From CAYWPG01 sp964460035 (lineage in GTDB: Bacteria; Pseudomonadota; Gammaproteobacteria; Nitrococcales; AK92): a DNA stretch of 54,834 bases. A program made the position numbers and the translations under genes. Positions 16,103 through 23,756 of the stretch are shown one piece after another; the first letter of the stretch is position 1, and the number at the start of each line of letters is the position of its first letter. The DNA lies in assembly GCA_964460035.1 (NCBI GenBank), contig CAYWPG010000024.1, forward strand, positions 1 to 54,834, in the 5' to 3' direction. The notes beneath the pieces were generated by a model. The model worked only from the letters and a program-made list of their open reading frames with translations, did not search any database and had not been told where the DNA came from.

Positions 16103-17227
16103 TCACAGGGTGAGGCCGCGGCTGGCCAGCTCCTGGCGAGCCAGGGCTACGCGGTCCGTAGCCTGTTCCTTCGCTTGCGGCAGCCACTCTGCGAGTTCCC
16201 TGAGCCCCTCGTCCAGGGCGACTCGCGGCCGGTAGCCGAGCAAGGCCTTGGCGCGGGAGATATCCGCGAAACAGTGGCGGATATCCCCCACACGGTACTT
16301 CCCGCTAATCTCGGGCTGGATATCGTCGATTCGAAGCGCAGCCGCCATGTGCCTGGCGATGTCGGCGATGGTGTAGGCCTGGCCGCTGCCGATGTTGAAT
16401 ACTCGTCCGTTGGCCGCCTCGCTCTCGTAGGCCAGCCGGGAGGCGTGCGCGACGTCGTGGACGCTGACGAAATCGCGCTGCTGGCGCCCGTCCTCGAAGA
16501 TCAAGGGGGGCTGACGGTTCAGGTAGCGCGCCGCGAAAATGGCCAGCACGCCGGTGTAGGGATTGGACAGGGCTTGCCGCGGGCCGTAGACGTTGAAGAA
16601 GCGCAAGGCCACGGTCGGAATGTCGTAGGCTTCGCCCAGCATCAGGCACAGCCGCTCCTGATCGAACTTGGTCAGCGCGTACACCGACGAGAGATCGGCC
16701 GGCTTATCCTCGGGTGTGGGGACGGGGACCAACTCCGTGCCGTCGCTGTCGGTCAGTTCCCACTCGCCGCGCTTGAGCCGGCCGCGGCTGCGGCGGACAC
16801 CGGCCAGGATCTGACCGTGGCGGTTACGGTACAGGCCCTCCCCGTAAAGGCTCATGCTGGAGGCGATGACCAGCTTCTCCACGGGATCCTTGCTGAGCGC
16901 TTCCATCAGCACCGCGGTACCCAGGTTGTTGATCGCTGTGTAGGCGGCGATCTGGTACATGCTCTGGCCCACCCCGACCGCGGCGGCGTAGTGGAATACG
17001 CCGTCCACGCCTTGGATAGCCCGCTGTACCGTGGCCGGATCGCGCACATCCCCCTCGATCAGTTCCACTTCCGGCGCCAGGTAATCCGGCCGTTGGCGCT
17101 GCTCTCCGTGCACCTGGGTACAGAGGTTGTCCAGCGCACGGACGCGGTAGCCGTGGCGCAGCAGCTCATCGGCCAGATGCGAGCCGATAAAGCCGGCGCC
17201 GCCGGTGATCAGGATGGTCTTGCTCAT
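16103..17227 (-). CDS. NAD-dependent epimerase, dTDP-L-rhamnose 4-epimerase-like
   Basis: A 374-residue extended SDR. Signatures: GGAGFIGSHL near the N-terminus, DNLCTQVHG and a YLAPEVELIEGDVRD strand, AAVGVGQSMYQI, SSMSLYGEG, the catalytic YALTK, RFFNVYGPRQALSNPYTG, QQRDFVSVHDV and GKYRVGDIRHCFADI. This combination matches dTDP-L-rhamnose 4-epimerase/WbiB-type enzymes that make 6-deoxy-talose precursors. The substrate here is inferred. AGGGAGC precedes the ATG; 16 open codons upstream are ignored. It lies 26 bases before the fusion gene and 50 after the SDR gene, in the same operon. Confidence 0.85.
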   Translation of the reverse strand: MSKTILITGGAGFIGSHLADELLRHGYRVRALDNLCTQVHGEQRQRPDYLAPEVELIEGDVRDPATVQRAIQGVDGVFHYAAAVGVGQSMYQIAAYTAINNLGTAVLMEALSKDPVEKLVIASSMSLYGEGLYRNRHGQILAGVRRSRGRLKRGEWELTDSDGTELVPVPTPEDKPADLSSVYALTKFDQERLCLMLGEAYDIPTVALRFFNVYGPRQALSNPYTGVLAIFAARYLNRQPPLIFEDGRQQRDFVSVHDVAHASRLAYESEAANGRVFNIGSGQAYTIADIARHMAAALRIDDIQPEISGKYRVGDIRHCFADISRAKALLGYRPRVALDEGLRELAEWLPQAKEQATDRVALARQELASRGLTL

Positions 17228-17277
17228 GTCATGCTCCCTATGACAGTCCCCCGCGGCAGGGGATGTCCTGTCCACTG

Positions 17278-17976
17278 CTAAAACTCCTGGGTGCGCGGGC
17301 GTACCGTGATGTGGTTCAGCGCGAGCTTCGTGGGCCGGCTCAGCGCGTAGACGATCAGTTCCGCGACATGCTCGGGAGAAATGCTGCCCGCCCCCATTGC
17401 CGCGATGCTCTGTTCGCCGGCGAGCAGATGATCGAAAAAGGGCGTATCCACCACGCCCGGCGCCACGGTGATCACGCGCACTCGCGGCTGCGCTTCCAAG
17501 CGCAGCGTCTCGGCTATGCTCTCCAGCGCGGCCTTGCTCGCCGCATAGGGGCCGCCCCAGGGATGTGCCCGCCCCGCGGCAACGGAGCTGACGAACACCA
17601 CGTCGCCGCCACCCTCAAGCAGCGGCGGAACGAATGCGCGTACCAGGCGCAGCGCACCCATGACGTCGATATCGAACAGGCGTTGCCATTTTTCCGGGTC
17701 GCCTTCGCAGAGGCGCTCGTAGAGACCGACGCCGGCGTTGGCGATCAGGATGTCCGGCAGATCGTTCGCTGCGTTGAGCTTTGCCCAGGCCCGGTCGATG
17801 TCCTCGCCGCGGCTGACATCGCCCAGGTGATAGTTCAGGTCGGGAGGAGGCGGCGCGATATCGAACACGGTGACTGCCGCGCCTGCTCTGACCAGCGCGC
17901 GCGCGGTCGCCAGTCCTATACCGGAACTGCCGCCCGTAATCAGCGCATGGCGTCCCCCGAGTCCGAGTTCAGCCAT
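17278..17976 (-). CDS. Short-chain dehydrogenase/reductase
   Basis: A 232-residue classical SDR. The cofactor loop is GGSSGIG, followed by NAG, the catalytic Ser in FVSSVAAG, and YAASK with catalytic Tyr and Lys; PGVVDTPFF follows the active site. Such enzymes oxidise or reduce an alcohol/ketone with NAD(P). It is the first gene of the minus-strand glycan operon, so it may reduce a keto-sugar or an acceptor. No strong Shine-Dalgarno precedes the ATG. The exact substrate cannot be read from the sequence. Confidence 0.85.
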   Translation of the reverse strand: MAELGLGGRHALITGGSSGIGLATARALVRAGAAVTVFDIAPPPPDLNYHLGDVSRGEDIDRAWAKLNAANDLPDILIANAGVGLYERLCEGDPEKWQRLFDIDVMGALRLVRAFVPPLLEGGGDVVFVSSVAAGRAHPWGGPYAASKAALESIAETLRLEAQPRVRVITVAPGVVDTPFFDHLLAGEQSIAAMGAGSISPEHVAELIVYALSRPTKLALNHITVRPRTQEF

Positions 17977-18304
17977 CGCTGGGCCAACTTCCGTTTGTGG
18001 TGTCGGAGACGCCGCATCGGCGCTCGTTTTCGACTGGAAAAGTTGCTGGCGAAGCGCTTTTTGCGACGCAGCAAACCGAATGCTCGTAAATTGTCGTCAT
18101 GGGCAGTGCTTCCCGGCTACGGAGGTGGCACTAACTGCTTGTCGGGCAAGGGTTGCGGCGATGCTTCTTCAGCTTCGGCTGTCGCTTGAACGTTGTTGGT
18201 ACGACCTTATGTAATGGCTGACGAAGCAGATTCAAGAACCTGATGGCTTGGCATCGCGACGGGGGCCGTGAGAGCTGACGGATTGGCGAGGAGGAAAACT
18301 GCCT
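17977..18304. other. Divergent intergenic region between SDR operon and UXS-like gene
   Basis: About 328 bases with no convincing gene. A plus-strand promoter candidate sits at 18186-18215. The sequence GAGGAGGAAAA just before 18305 is the ribosome-binding site of the UXS-like gene. I found no clear minus-strand promoter for the SDR operon and no long inverted repeat. Confidence 0.5.
18186..18215 (+). promoter_or_regulatory. Candidate sigma-70 promoter of the UXS-like gene
   Basis: TTGAAC at 18186-18191 and TGTAAT at 18210-18215 with an 18-base spacer match the -35/-10 consensus in 4 and 5 positions. Predicted start near 18222 leaves a leader of about 83 bases. Confidence 0.4.
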
Positions 18305-19312
18305 ATGAAGAGGCTGCGCCCGACGCGATCAGGAAAACGCCGCTCCTTGCACATTTTGCTGACCGGCGCCGCGGGTTTTGTAGGTAGCCATTTGCTCGAT
18401 CGGCTGTTGGCCGACGGTCATCGCGTCATAGGGGTGGATAACTTTTGTACCGGTAGTCCGGATAATCTCGCGCACTTGCGCGACCATCCCCGCTTCGACC
18501 TGATCGAGCATGATGTCTGCACGCCGCTCCCGCCATTGCCCAAGCTCGACTGGGTCATGCATTTCGCTAGCCCGGCATCGCCGCCGAAGTATTTGCGCAT
18601 GCCCATCGATACCCTGCTGGTCAACAGTCACGGCACGCACGAGATGCTGAAGCTCGCGCGGGCGCACGGCGCTTCGTTCTTTCTGGCCAGTACCAGCGAG
18701 TCGTACGGCGATCCGCTAGAGCACCCCCAGCGCGAGCAGTACTGGGGCAACGTCAATCCCGTCGGGCCGCGCAGTGTCTACGACGAGGCCAAGCGCTATG
18801 CCGAGAGCATTACCATGGCCTATCACCGGACGCATGGCACGCCGGTGCGTATCATTCGCATCTTCAACACCTATGGCCCGCGCATGGATCTGCATGACGG
18901 CCGGGTGGTGACGAACTTCATTCGTCAGGCGCTTAGCAGCGAGCCGCTGACCATCTACGGCGATGGCAGCCAGACCCGGAGCCTGCAGTACATAGACGAT
19001 CTGGTGGAGGGTATCGTGCGCTACATGGCGGTGAATTATGCCGGTCCGCTGAATCTGGGCAATCCGGACGAGTACACGGTACGGCGCATTGCCGAACTGG
19101 TGATCGAAGCCACCGCAAGCCCCTCCACCATCAGTTTTCAGCCGCGGCCCGAGAACGACCCGATGCGGCGACGGCCCGATATAACCCTCGCCCAGCAGCT
19201 GCTCGGCTGGGGGCCGCAGGTGTCGTTCCGGGCAGGTCTGGACCTTACCATCGACTATGCCATCCGACAGCTTGCCGGCGAACGGCAACCGCTAAGAGCC
19301 GCGCAGGGCTGA
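18305..19312 (+). CDS. UDP-glucuronate decarboxylase (UDP-xylose synthase)-like
   Basis: A 335-residue extended SDR with UXS hallmarks: GAAGFVG (21-27), HFASPASPPKY, the E132-containing STSESYGDP, NPVGPRSVYDEAKR with Y159-x3-K163, RIFNTYGPRM and the late NDPMRRRPDIT. UXS enzymes oxidise, decarboxylate and re-reduce UDP-glucuronate to UDP-xylose using bound NAD+. UDP-xylose would suit the xylosidase-like hydrolase domain encoded at 14058-16076. GAGGAGGAAAA precedes the ATG. The gene is divergent from the glycan operon and convergent with the CBS gene; a shared hairpin lies between. Confidence 0.88.
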   Translation: MKRLRPTRSGKRRSLHILLTGAAGFVGSHLLDRLLADGHRVIGVDNFCTGSPDNLAHLRDHPRFDLIEHDVCTPLPPLPKLDWVMHFASPASPPKYLRMPIDTLLVNSHGTHEMLKLARAHGASFFLASTSESYGDPLEHPQREQYWGNVNPVGPRSVYDEAKRYAESITMAYHRTHGTPVRIIRIFNTYGPRMDLHDGRVVTNFIRQALSSEPLTIYGDGSQTRSLQYIDDLVEGIVRYMAVNYAGPLNLGNPDEYTVRRIAELVIEATASPSTISFQPRPENDPMRRRPDITLAQQLLGWGPQVSFRAGLDLTIDYAIRQLAGERQPLRAAQG

Positions 19313-19335
19313 GGCCAGTGCCGAGTACGAAGCTG

Positions 19336-19363
19336 GGGGGCAGGGGCCGTGGCCTCTGCCCCC
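19336..19363. terminator. Strong hairpin between convergent UXS-like and CBS genes
   Basis: GGGGGCAGGGGCC (19336-19348) pairs with GGCCTCTGCCCCC (19351-19363) with one G-T wobble and a 2-base loop. It starts 24 bases after the UXS-like stop and 14 bases beyond the CBS stop. No U-tract on either strand. Confidence 0.45.
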
Positions 19364-19376
19364 GGTGGCGATTCGA

Positions 19377-19814
19377 TCAATGCTGCGAGTGCTTCCCGCC
19401 GGGGCGCGAGATATCGTGCAGTACCTCACCGACGAGTTCCGACCTGCCCAGCGCACGGGCGATGTCGGCTTGCGACAGCACGCCCACGGGCTGTCCTTTG
19501 GTATCGCGCACCAGCAGCCGCCGTAACTGTTCACGCTCCATGAGCTGCGCCGCCTGCTCGATCGTATCGTCCTCGCTGCAGGCAACGATTTCGTTGGTCG
19601 TACAGGCCTGAATCTCCTGGTTGGGATCGACGCCGGCGGCCACTGCCCGTACGGCGATGTCGCGATCGGTCAGAACGCCGCAGATCTTGCCCTGGTCATC
19701 CTCGACCAGCAGCATGCCGACGTCGGCATCGCGCATGTGCTGCGCTGCCGCCTGCAAGCTGTCCCGGATTTTGATGGTTTCGCAGTTGGTAGACATGATG
19801 TCGCGTACTTGCAT
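19377..19814 (-). CDS. Tandem CBS-domain protein
   Basis: A 145-residue protein made only of a Bateman pair: CBS1 at about 7-60 (VRDIMST ... VLTDRDIAVR) and CBS2 at about 72-125 (EIVACSEDDTIEQAAQ ... VLSQADIARALG). Such stand-alone proteins bind adenine nucleotides and modulate partner enzymes or channels. The ATG at 19814 has GGGAGG upstream; the extra 22 open codons before it are dropped. It is the last gene after the zinc-dehydrogenase and Gfo/Idh genes, 91 bases downstream, so it may regulate them, which is inference. Confidence 0.9.
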   Translation of the reverse strand: MQVRDIMSTNCETIKIRDSLQAAAQHMRDADVGMLLVEDDQGKICGVLTDRDIAVRAVAAGVDPNQEIQACTTNEIVACSEDDTIEQAAQLMEREQLRRLLVRDTKGQPVGVLSQADIARALGRSELVGEVLHDISRPGGKHSQH

Positions 19815-19905
19815 GATGGCCTCCCTGTGCTGCGAGTAGCGAGCCGCGGCGCCAGTAGGGCGTGTGCGGCACCTGAGCATTAGATGTGTCTGATGAAACG
19901 CGGCC

Positions 19906-20955
19906 TCAACGCACCATGGCCGGCAACGATCGCTCCGCGGCGCTCGCTCTGTAATCGCGGGCGTATATGCTGTCTATGACCTCGGCGATCTGTATCAGGC
20001 GGCGGGCGCCTTCGTCGAAACGCCCGCCGGCGGCCAGCGCCTGTACCCAGGCCAGCGCGGCCCGTCCGCCCCAATCGTCCGGCGGGCCGGCAAGGCGCTC
20101 GCGGGCGGTGCCGTGGTTCCACTCCAGGACGAAGTCGAAGAACGAACCGTTCACATTGCGCAGTGTCGCCCCGCCGCCGGTACCGTAGAAACTAGCCTGT
20201 ATGTCGGCATCCTGGCCCGCCGCCAGCTTCCAGGAGCAGGCCAGCTCCAGGCTCATGCCATTGGCCAGGTCCAGGCGCGCGAGCGCGTAATCCTCGACCG
20301 CCTCCGGCGGGGAGGGCAGCGGCTTGCCGCGGGCGAAACAGCGACCTTGCGCGTGCTCCACCTCAGGGAAGTCGAACAGCCACAGCGCCAGATCGATCAG
20401 GTGTATGCCCAAGTCCATCAGGCAGCCGCCGCCGGCCAGGTTACGGTCGTAGAACCATGGCTTGTCCGGCCCATAGGCGTTGTGGAACACGAGCCGGCCG
20501 GCGAAGGGATGGCCCAGCGCGCCGGCCTGGATACGGCGACGGAGCTCGGCCATGCCCGCCAGGTGGCGATAACAGAAATCCACACCCAGCAGCCGGTCGG
20601 CACGGCGTGCCGCCGCGACCACCGCTTGGACTTCGGCGGCATCGCGGCCCAGCGGTTTTTGGCAGAATACCGCCCGTCCGGCCTCCAGGGCCTGGATAGC
20701 CTGTTCGGCATGCTGCGCGCTGGGCGTGGCGATGACGATGCCGTCCAGATCCAGCTCTAACAATTGCTCCAGCGAGGTGCAGGCGTGCGCCTGGGGAGCG
20801 TCTTCGGCAGCGGCGGCCAGCGCGGCGGTGTCGGTGTCGGCGATTGCGGTGATCTCGGCCATGCCGCTGGCGGCGACCTTCTGCAGACGGTGACGGCCGA
20901 TCCAGCCTATGCCGAGAAAGCCCAAGCGGGGCAAGCGTGCGAGCGGGCGGTTCAT
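19906..20955 (-). CDS. Gfo/Idh/MocA family oxidoreductase
   Basis: A 349-residue NAD(P)-dependent sugar oxidoreductase. The Rossmann loop is G15-x-G17-x-x-G20; ATPSAQHAEQA follows; K100 sits in CQKPLG (EKP is usual) and D181/H185 lie in MDLGIHLID, matching the catalytic Lys and Asp/His. Family members oxidise or isomerise sugars, inositols or sugar nucleotides. GGAGG precedes the ATG, which overlaps the stop of the upstream zinc dehydrogenase as ATGA. Close coupling suggests two consecutive redox steps on one sugar. Confidence 0.9.
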   Translation of the reverse strand: MNRPLARLPRLGFLGIGWIGRHRLQKVAASGMAEITAIADTDTAALAAAAEDAPQAHACTSLEQLLELDLDGIVIATPSAQHAEQAIQALEAGRAVFCQKPLGRDAAEVQAVVAAARRADRLLGVDFCYRHLAGMAELRRRIQAGALGHPFAGRLVFHNAYGPDKPWFYDRNLAGGGCLMDLGIHLIDLALWLFDFPEVEHAQGRCFARGKPLPSPPEAVEDYALARLDLANGMSLELACSWKLAAGQDADIQASFYGTGGGATLRNVNGSFFDFVLEWNHGTARERLAGPPDDWGGRAALAWVQALAAGGRFDEGARRLIQIAEVIDSIYARDYRASAAERSLPAMVR

Positions 20956-21965
20956 GGTGCGTCCTCCATCAGCAACACTCCCTTGGTGAATCCGGCCGGA
21001 CGGGTGCGCGTTGCCGTCAAGGCGGCATTGAGTTCGCACAGACTAAAGCGATGGGTGATCAGTGCCGCCAGATTCAGGCGCCCGGCCAGTACCGCGGCCA
21101 CCGCTTCCTGCATACCGCGAACGGCTACCTTGGGATCGCGTTCATGAGCGTTGATGACGTCTATGCCGCGCCAGTTCCAAAGTTGCATGTTCACCGAGCG
21201 CGGGCCGTCCTGATGGAAACCGGCGATGACCAGCCTGCCGCCAACGCCCGTCAGCTCGCCGGCCAGATCCAGCGGCCACTGCTTGCCGGTGCATTCGAGG
21301 GTGCGCGCGCACAAAGCACCTCCGGTGAGCTGCTTGACCCGCGCGATGATCTGCCAGTGGTCGTCCATTTTGATGAGGTGGTCGGCGCCCAGGCGTTGCG
21401 CCAGAGCCAGCGAGCTGTCCTGTCGGGAAATCGCGATCACGCGCGCACCGGCTTGCTTGGCAAGCTGTACGAGTCCCGCGCCCAGGAAGCCGGCCCCCAC
21501 GATGGCCACGTCATGACCGGCCCGGATATCTGAGCGGCGGAAGATGTTCATCAGACAGCCTAAGGCTTCGCCGGGGAACGGCTGGCCGTCCAGCTCGGCG
21601 GGCAACTTGACCACCTTATCGGCGTCGGCGACGTCGTACTGGGCATAGGCGCGATAGCTCAGGGCGGCGACTCTGTCGCCAACCGCCACGTTGCGCACCT
21701 CCGTGCCGAGGGCGTCCACCACTCCCCAGCCTTCGTGTCCGAGATCGCCCGCGGGCAGCGGGTACTGGAACCAGTCGCGCCCCTCGAAGGCAGGGATATT
21801 GGAGGCGCATATGCCGCAACCCTGCAGCCGTATACGCACTTGGTGCGGCGCGGGCTCCGGTATCGGAACGTCTTGCAGCTCGAAGCGGCCGGCAGCGGCG
21901 AGTACGCCTGCCTTCATCATGGCCGGCTCCGATAGGGGGTGCGACCGGCTCAGCGCGGATTCCAT
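20952..21965 (-). CDS. Zinc-dependent MDR alcohol/sugar dehydrogenase
   Basis: A 337-residue medium-chain dehydrogenase. The catalytic zinc ligands are C53 in GICAS and H77-E78 in GHEG; the cofactor loop is VGAGFLGAG with AISRQ after it. The four-Cys structural-zinc loop of classical ADH is absent, as in several sugar-dehydrogenase-like MDRs. AGGAGG lies 10 bases before the ATG at 21965; another possible start is 16 codons later. First gene of the dehydrogenase - Gfo/Idh - CBS operon. Substrate unknown; the flanking locus suggests a sugar or polyol. Confidence 0.87.
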   Translation of the reverse strand: MESALSRSHPLSEPAMMKAGVLAAAGRFELQDVPIPEPAPHQVRIRLQGCGICASNIPAFEGRDWFQYPLPAGDLGHEGWGVVDALGTEVRNVAVGDRVAALSYRAYAQYDVADADKVVKLPAELDGQPFPGEALGCLMNIFRRSDIRAGHDVAIVGAGFLGAGLVQLAKQAGARVIAISRQDSSLALAQRLGADHLIKMDDHWQIIARVKQLTGGALCARTLECTGKQWPLDLAGELTGVGGRLVIAGFHQDGPRSVNMQLWNWRGIDVINAHERDPKVAVRGMQEAVAAVLAGRLNLAALITHRFSLCELNAALTATRTRPAGFTKGVLLMEDAP

Positions 21966-22179
21966 CGCTAGAGATCCTCCTGGATTTATAGATTTTTGCG
22001 GTTCGGTGCCGCGCACCGACGGAAGATGAAGAAGCTCCACAGCACACCTCGTGGCGCGGCCGGCGGTTTGCAAGACGGCTGCCGCTGCCCGGTCCGATAC
22101 GCAGGCGTAGGGGGCGGGGGAGAGGTTTGCAAGTGCGATCCAGTATTAGTGCTTGTTGGATGCACTCGATAGGAGCATC

Positions 22180-22224
22180 ATGTTTGCCCCGCAGAGCGAT
22201 CCGGGCGAGGACGCGAATGATTGA
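22180..22224 (+). CDS. Candidate leader ORF (14 codons) overlapping ppx start
   Basis: AGGAG at 22171-22175 precedes an ATG at 22180 that opens a 14-codon acidic peptide ending TGA at 22222-22224. Its last codons overlap the ppx ATG at 22217 in another frame. This arrangement could couple ppx translation to termination of the leader. It may also be chance; ppx has its own GAGGA motif. Confidence 0.3.
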   Translation: MFAPQSDPGEDAND

Positions 22225-23734
22225 ACGAGACGCTGGCGGCGCGGAGGCCGGCGCAACGGTTGCAGCGGTCGATCTGGGGTCGAATAGTTTTCACATGATC
22301 GTGGCGCGCAAGCGGCGAGGTTATTTGCAGATCATCGACCGCCTGCGCGAGCCGGTGCGTCTGGCTGCCGGGCTGGAGGCAGGCAGCCGCCTTACGCCGG
22401 CTGCCGAGGAGCGCGCGCTCGCCTGCCTGGAACGTTTCGGCCAGCGCTTGCGCGAACTCGGCTCCGATGCCGTCCGGGCGGTGGGCACCAATACGCTGCG
22501 GCGCGCCGAGAACAGTAGGGATTTCCTCGTTCGTGCCGAGCTGGCGCTGGGACATGCCATTGAAATCGTCTCCGGCTTCGAAGAAGCGCGGCTGATTTAC
22601 CTGGGGGTAGCGCACAGCCTTGCCGACGACGGCCGGCGCCGGCTGGTCGTCGATATAGGCGGCAGCAGCACCGAGCTGATCGTGGGCGAGGGATTTCAGC
22701 CCCAGCTGCTCAAAAGCCTGAACGTCGGTTCGGTGGCGCTGACCGAAGCTTGTTTTCCCGGTGGAACATTGGCCCGGCGCTGCTGGCAGCGGGCGCAGCT
22801 GGCGGCAGCCATGGAGCTGGAGCCGATGGCGAGACGCCTGCGAGCGACGGGCTGGCAGCGGGTAGTGGGAGCATCGGGCACCATTCAGGCCGCTGAGCGC
22901 GTGTTGGCCGAGGCCGGCTGGAGCGAGAGCGGGATCACCTTGCCGGGCCTGTATCGATTGCGTGAGGCCATGATCCGGGCCGGGCACGTGGACAAGCTCG
23001 ATCTCAAAGGCCTGAGTGCGGAGCGGGCGCAGGTGTTCGCCGGCGGCGTGGCCATTCTGCTGGCGCTGTTCGAAGCGCTTGGCATCGTTTCCATGGAAGC
23101 GGCCGACGGTGCGCTGCGGGAAGGGGTGCTATACGATCTCGCCGGCTATGCCCGCCACGAGGAGGTGCAGGCATCGACCGTAGCCAGCCTGATGGCGCGT
23201 TATCATGTGGATCGCGAGCAGGCCGAGCGCGTGACCGCAACCTGCGAGCAGTTGCTGGCGCAGCTGGAGCGCCAAGGCTGGGGACCTGGGGAAGGGCGGC
23301 TTCATCGCATGCTCGCTTGGGCCGCGCAGCTGCACGAGATCGGGCTCGATATTTCCCATAAGCAGTATCACAAGCACGGCGCGTACGTGCTGCAGCACGC
23401 GGATATGGCCGGCTTCTCGCGCGAGGAGCAGCACATATTGGCCGTGCTGGTGCAGGGTCATAGGCGCAAATACCCTGCGCGCCGGCTCAAGGAACTGCCC
23501 GCCAGGCTGCAAGCGGCTGTGGCGCAGCTGGTAGTGGTGTTGCGGCTGGCGGTGTTGCTGCACCGCGGACGGGCCTCCGAGCCGTTGCCGCCGATTGAAC
23601 TCCAGGCCAAGGGAGACGCATTGGAGCTGCGTTTTCCGGATGGTTGGCTGGCGGAGCATCCGCTATTGCAGGCGGACCTGGAGGAGGAGGCGGCGCACTT
23701 GAAGAGCGCCAGGCTGCGGTTGAGCTTCGGCTGA
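22217..23734 (+). CDS. ppx: Exopolyphosphatase (Ppx/GppA family)
   Basis: A 505-residue Ppx/GppA phosphatase, close to E. coli Ppx (513) and GppA (494). It begins VAAVDLGSNSFHMIVARK, the phosphate-1 loop of the actin-like fold; VGTNTLRRA, EEARLIYLGV and VVDIGGSSTELIVGE follow; the C-terminal HD-like helical domain contains HEIGLDISHKQYHKHGAY. It removes terminal phosphate from long polyphosphate, possibly also from pppGpp. The start at 22217 has GAGGA upstream; 30 open codons before it are weak. It converges with ppk1, 22 bases away, an antagonistic pair. Confidence 0.92.
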   Translation: MIERDAGGAEAGATVAAVDLGSNSFHMIVARKRRGYLQIIDRLREPVRLAAGLEAGSRLTPAAEERALACLERFGQRLRELGSDAVRAVGTNTLRRAENSRDFLVRAELALGHAIEIVSGFEEARLIYLGVAHSLADDGRRRLVVDIGGSSTELIVGEGFQPQLLKSLNVGSVALTEACFPGGTLARRCWQRAQLAAAMELEPMARRLRATGWQRVVGASGTIQAAERVLAEAGWSESGITLPGLYRLREAMIRAGHVDKLDLKGLSAERAQVFAGGVAILLALFEALGIVSMEAADGALREGVLYDLAGYARHEEVQASTVASLMARYHVDREQAERVTATCEQLLAQLERQGWGPGEGRLHRMLAWAAQLHEIGLDISHKQYHKHGAYVLQHADMAGFSREEQHILAVLVQGHRRKYPARRLKELPARLQAAVAQLVVVLRLAVLLHRGRASEPLPPIELQAKGDALELRFPDGWLAEHPLLQADLEEEAAHLKSARLRLSFG

Positions 23735-23756
23735 GTGTGGCGGCCTTGCTGGTCGC

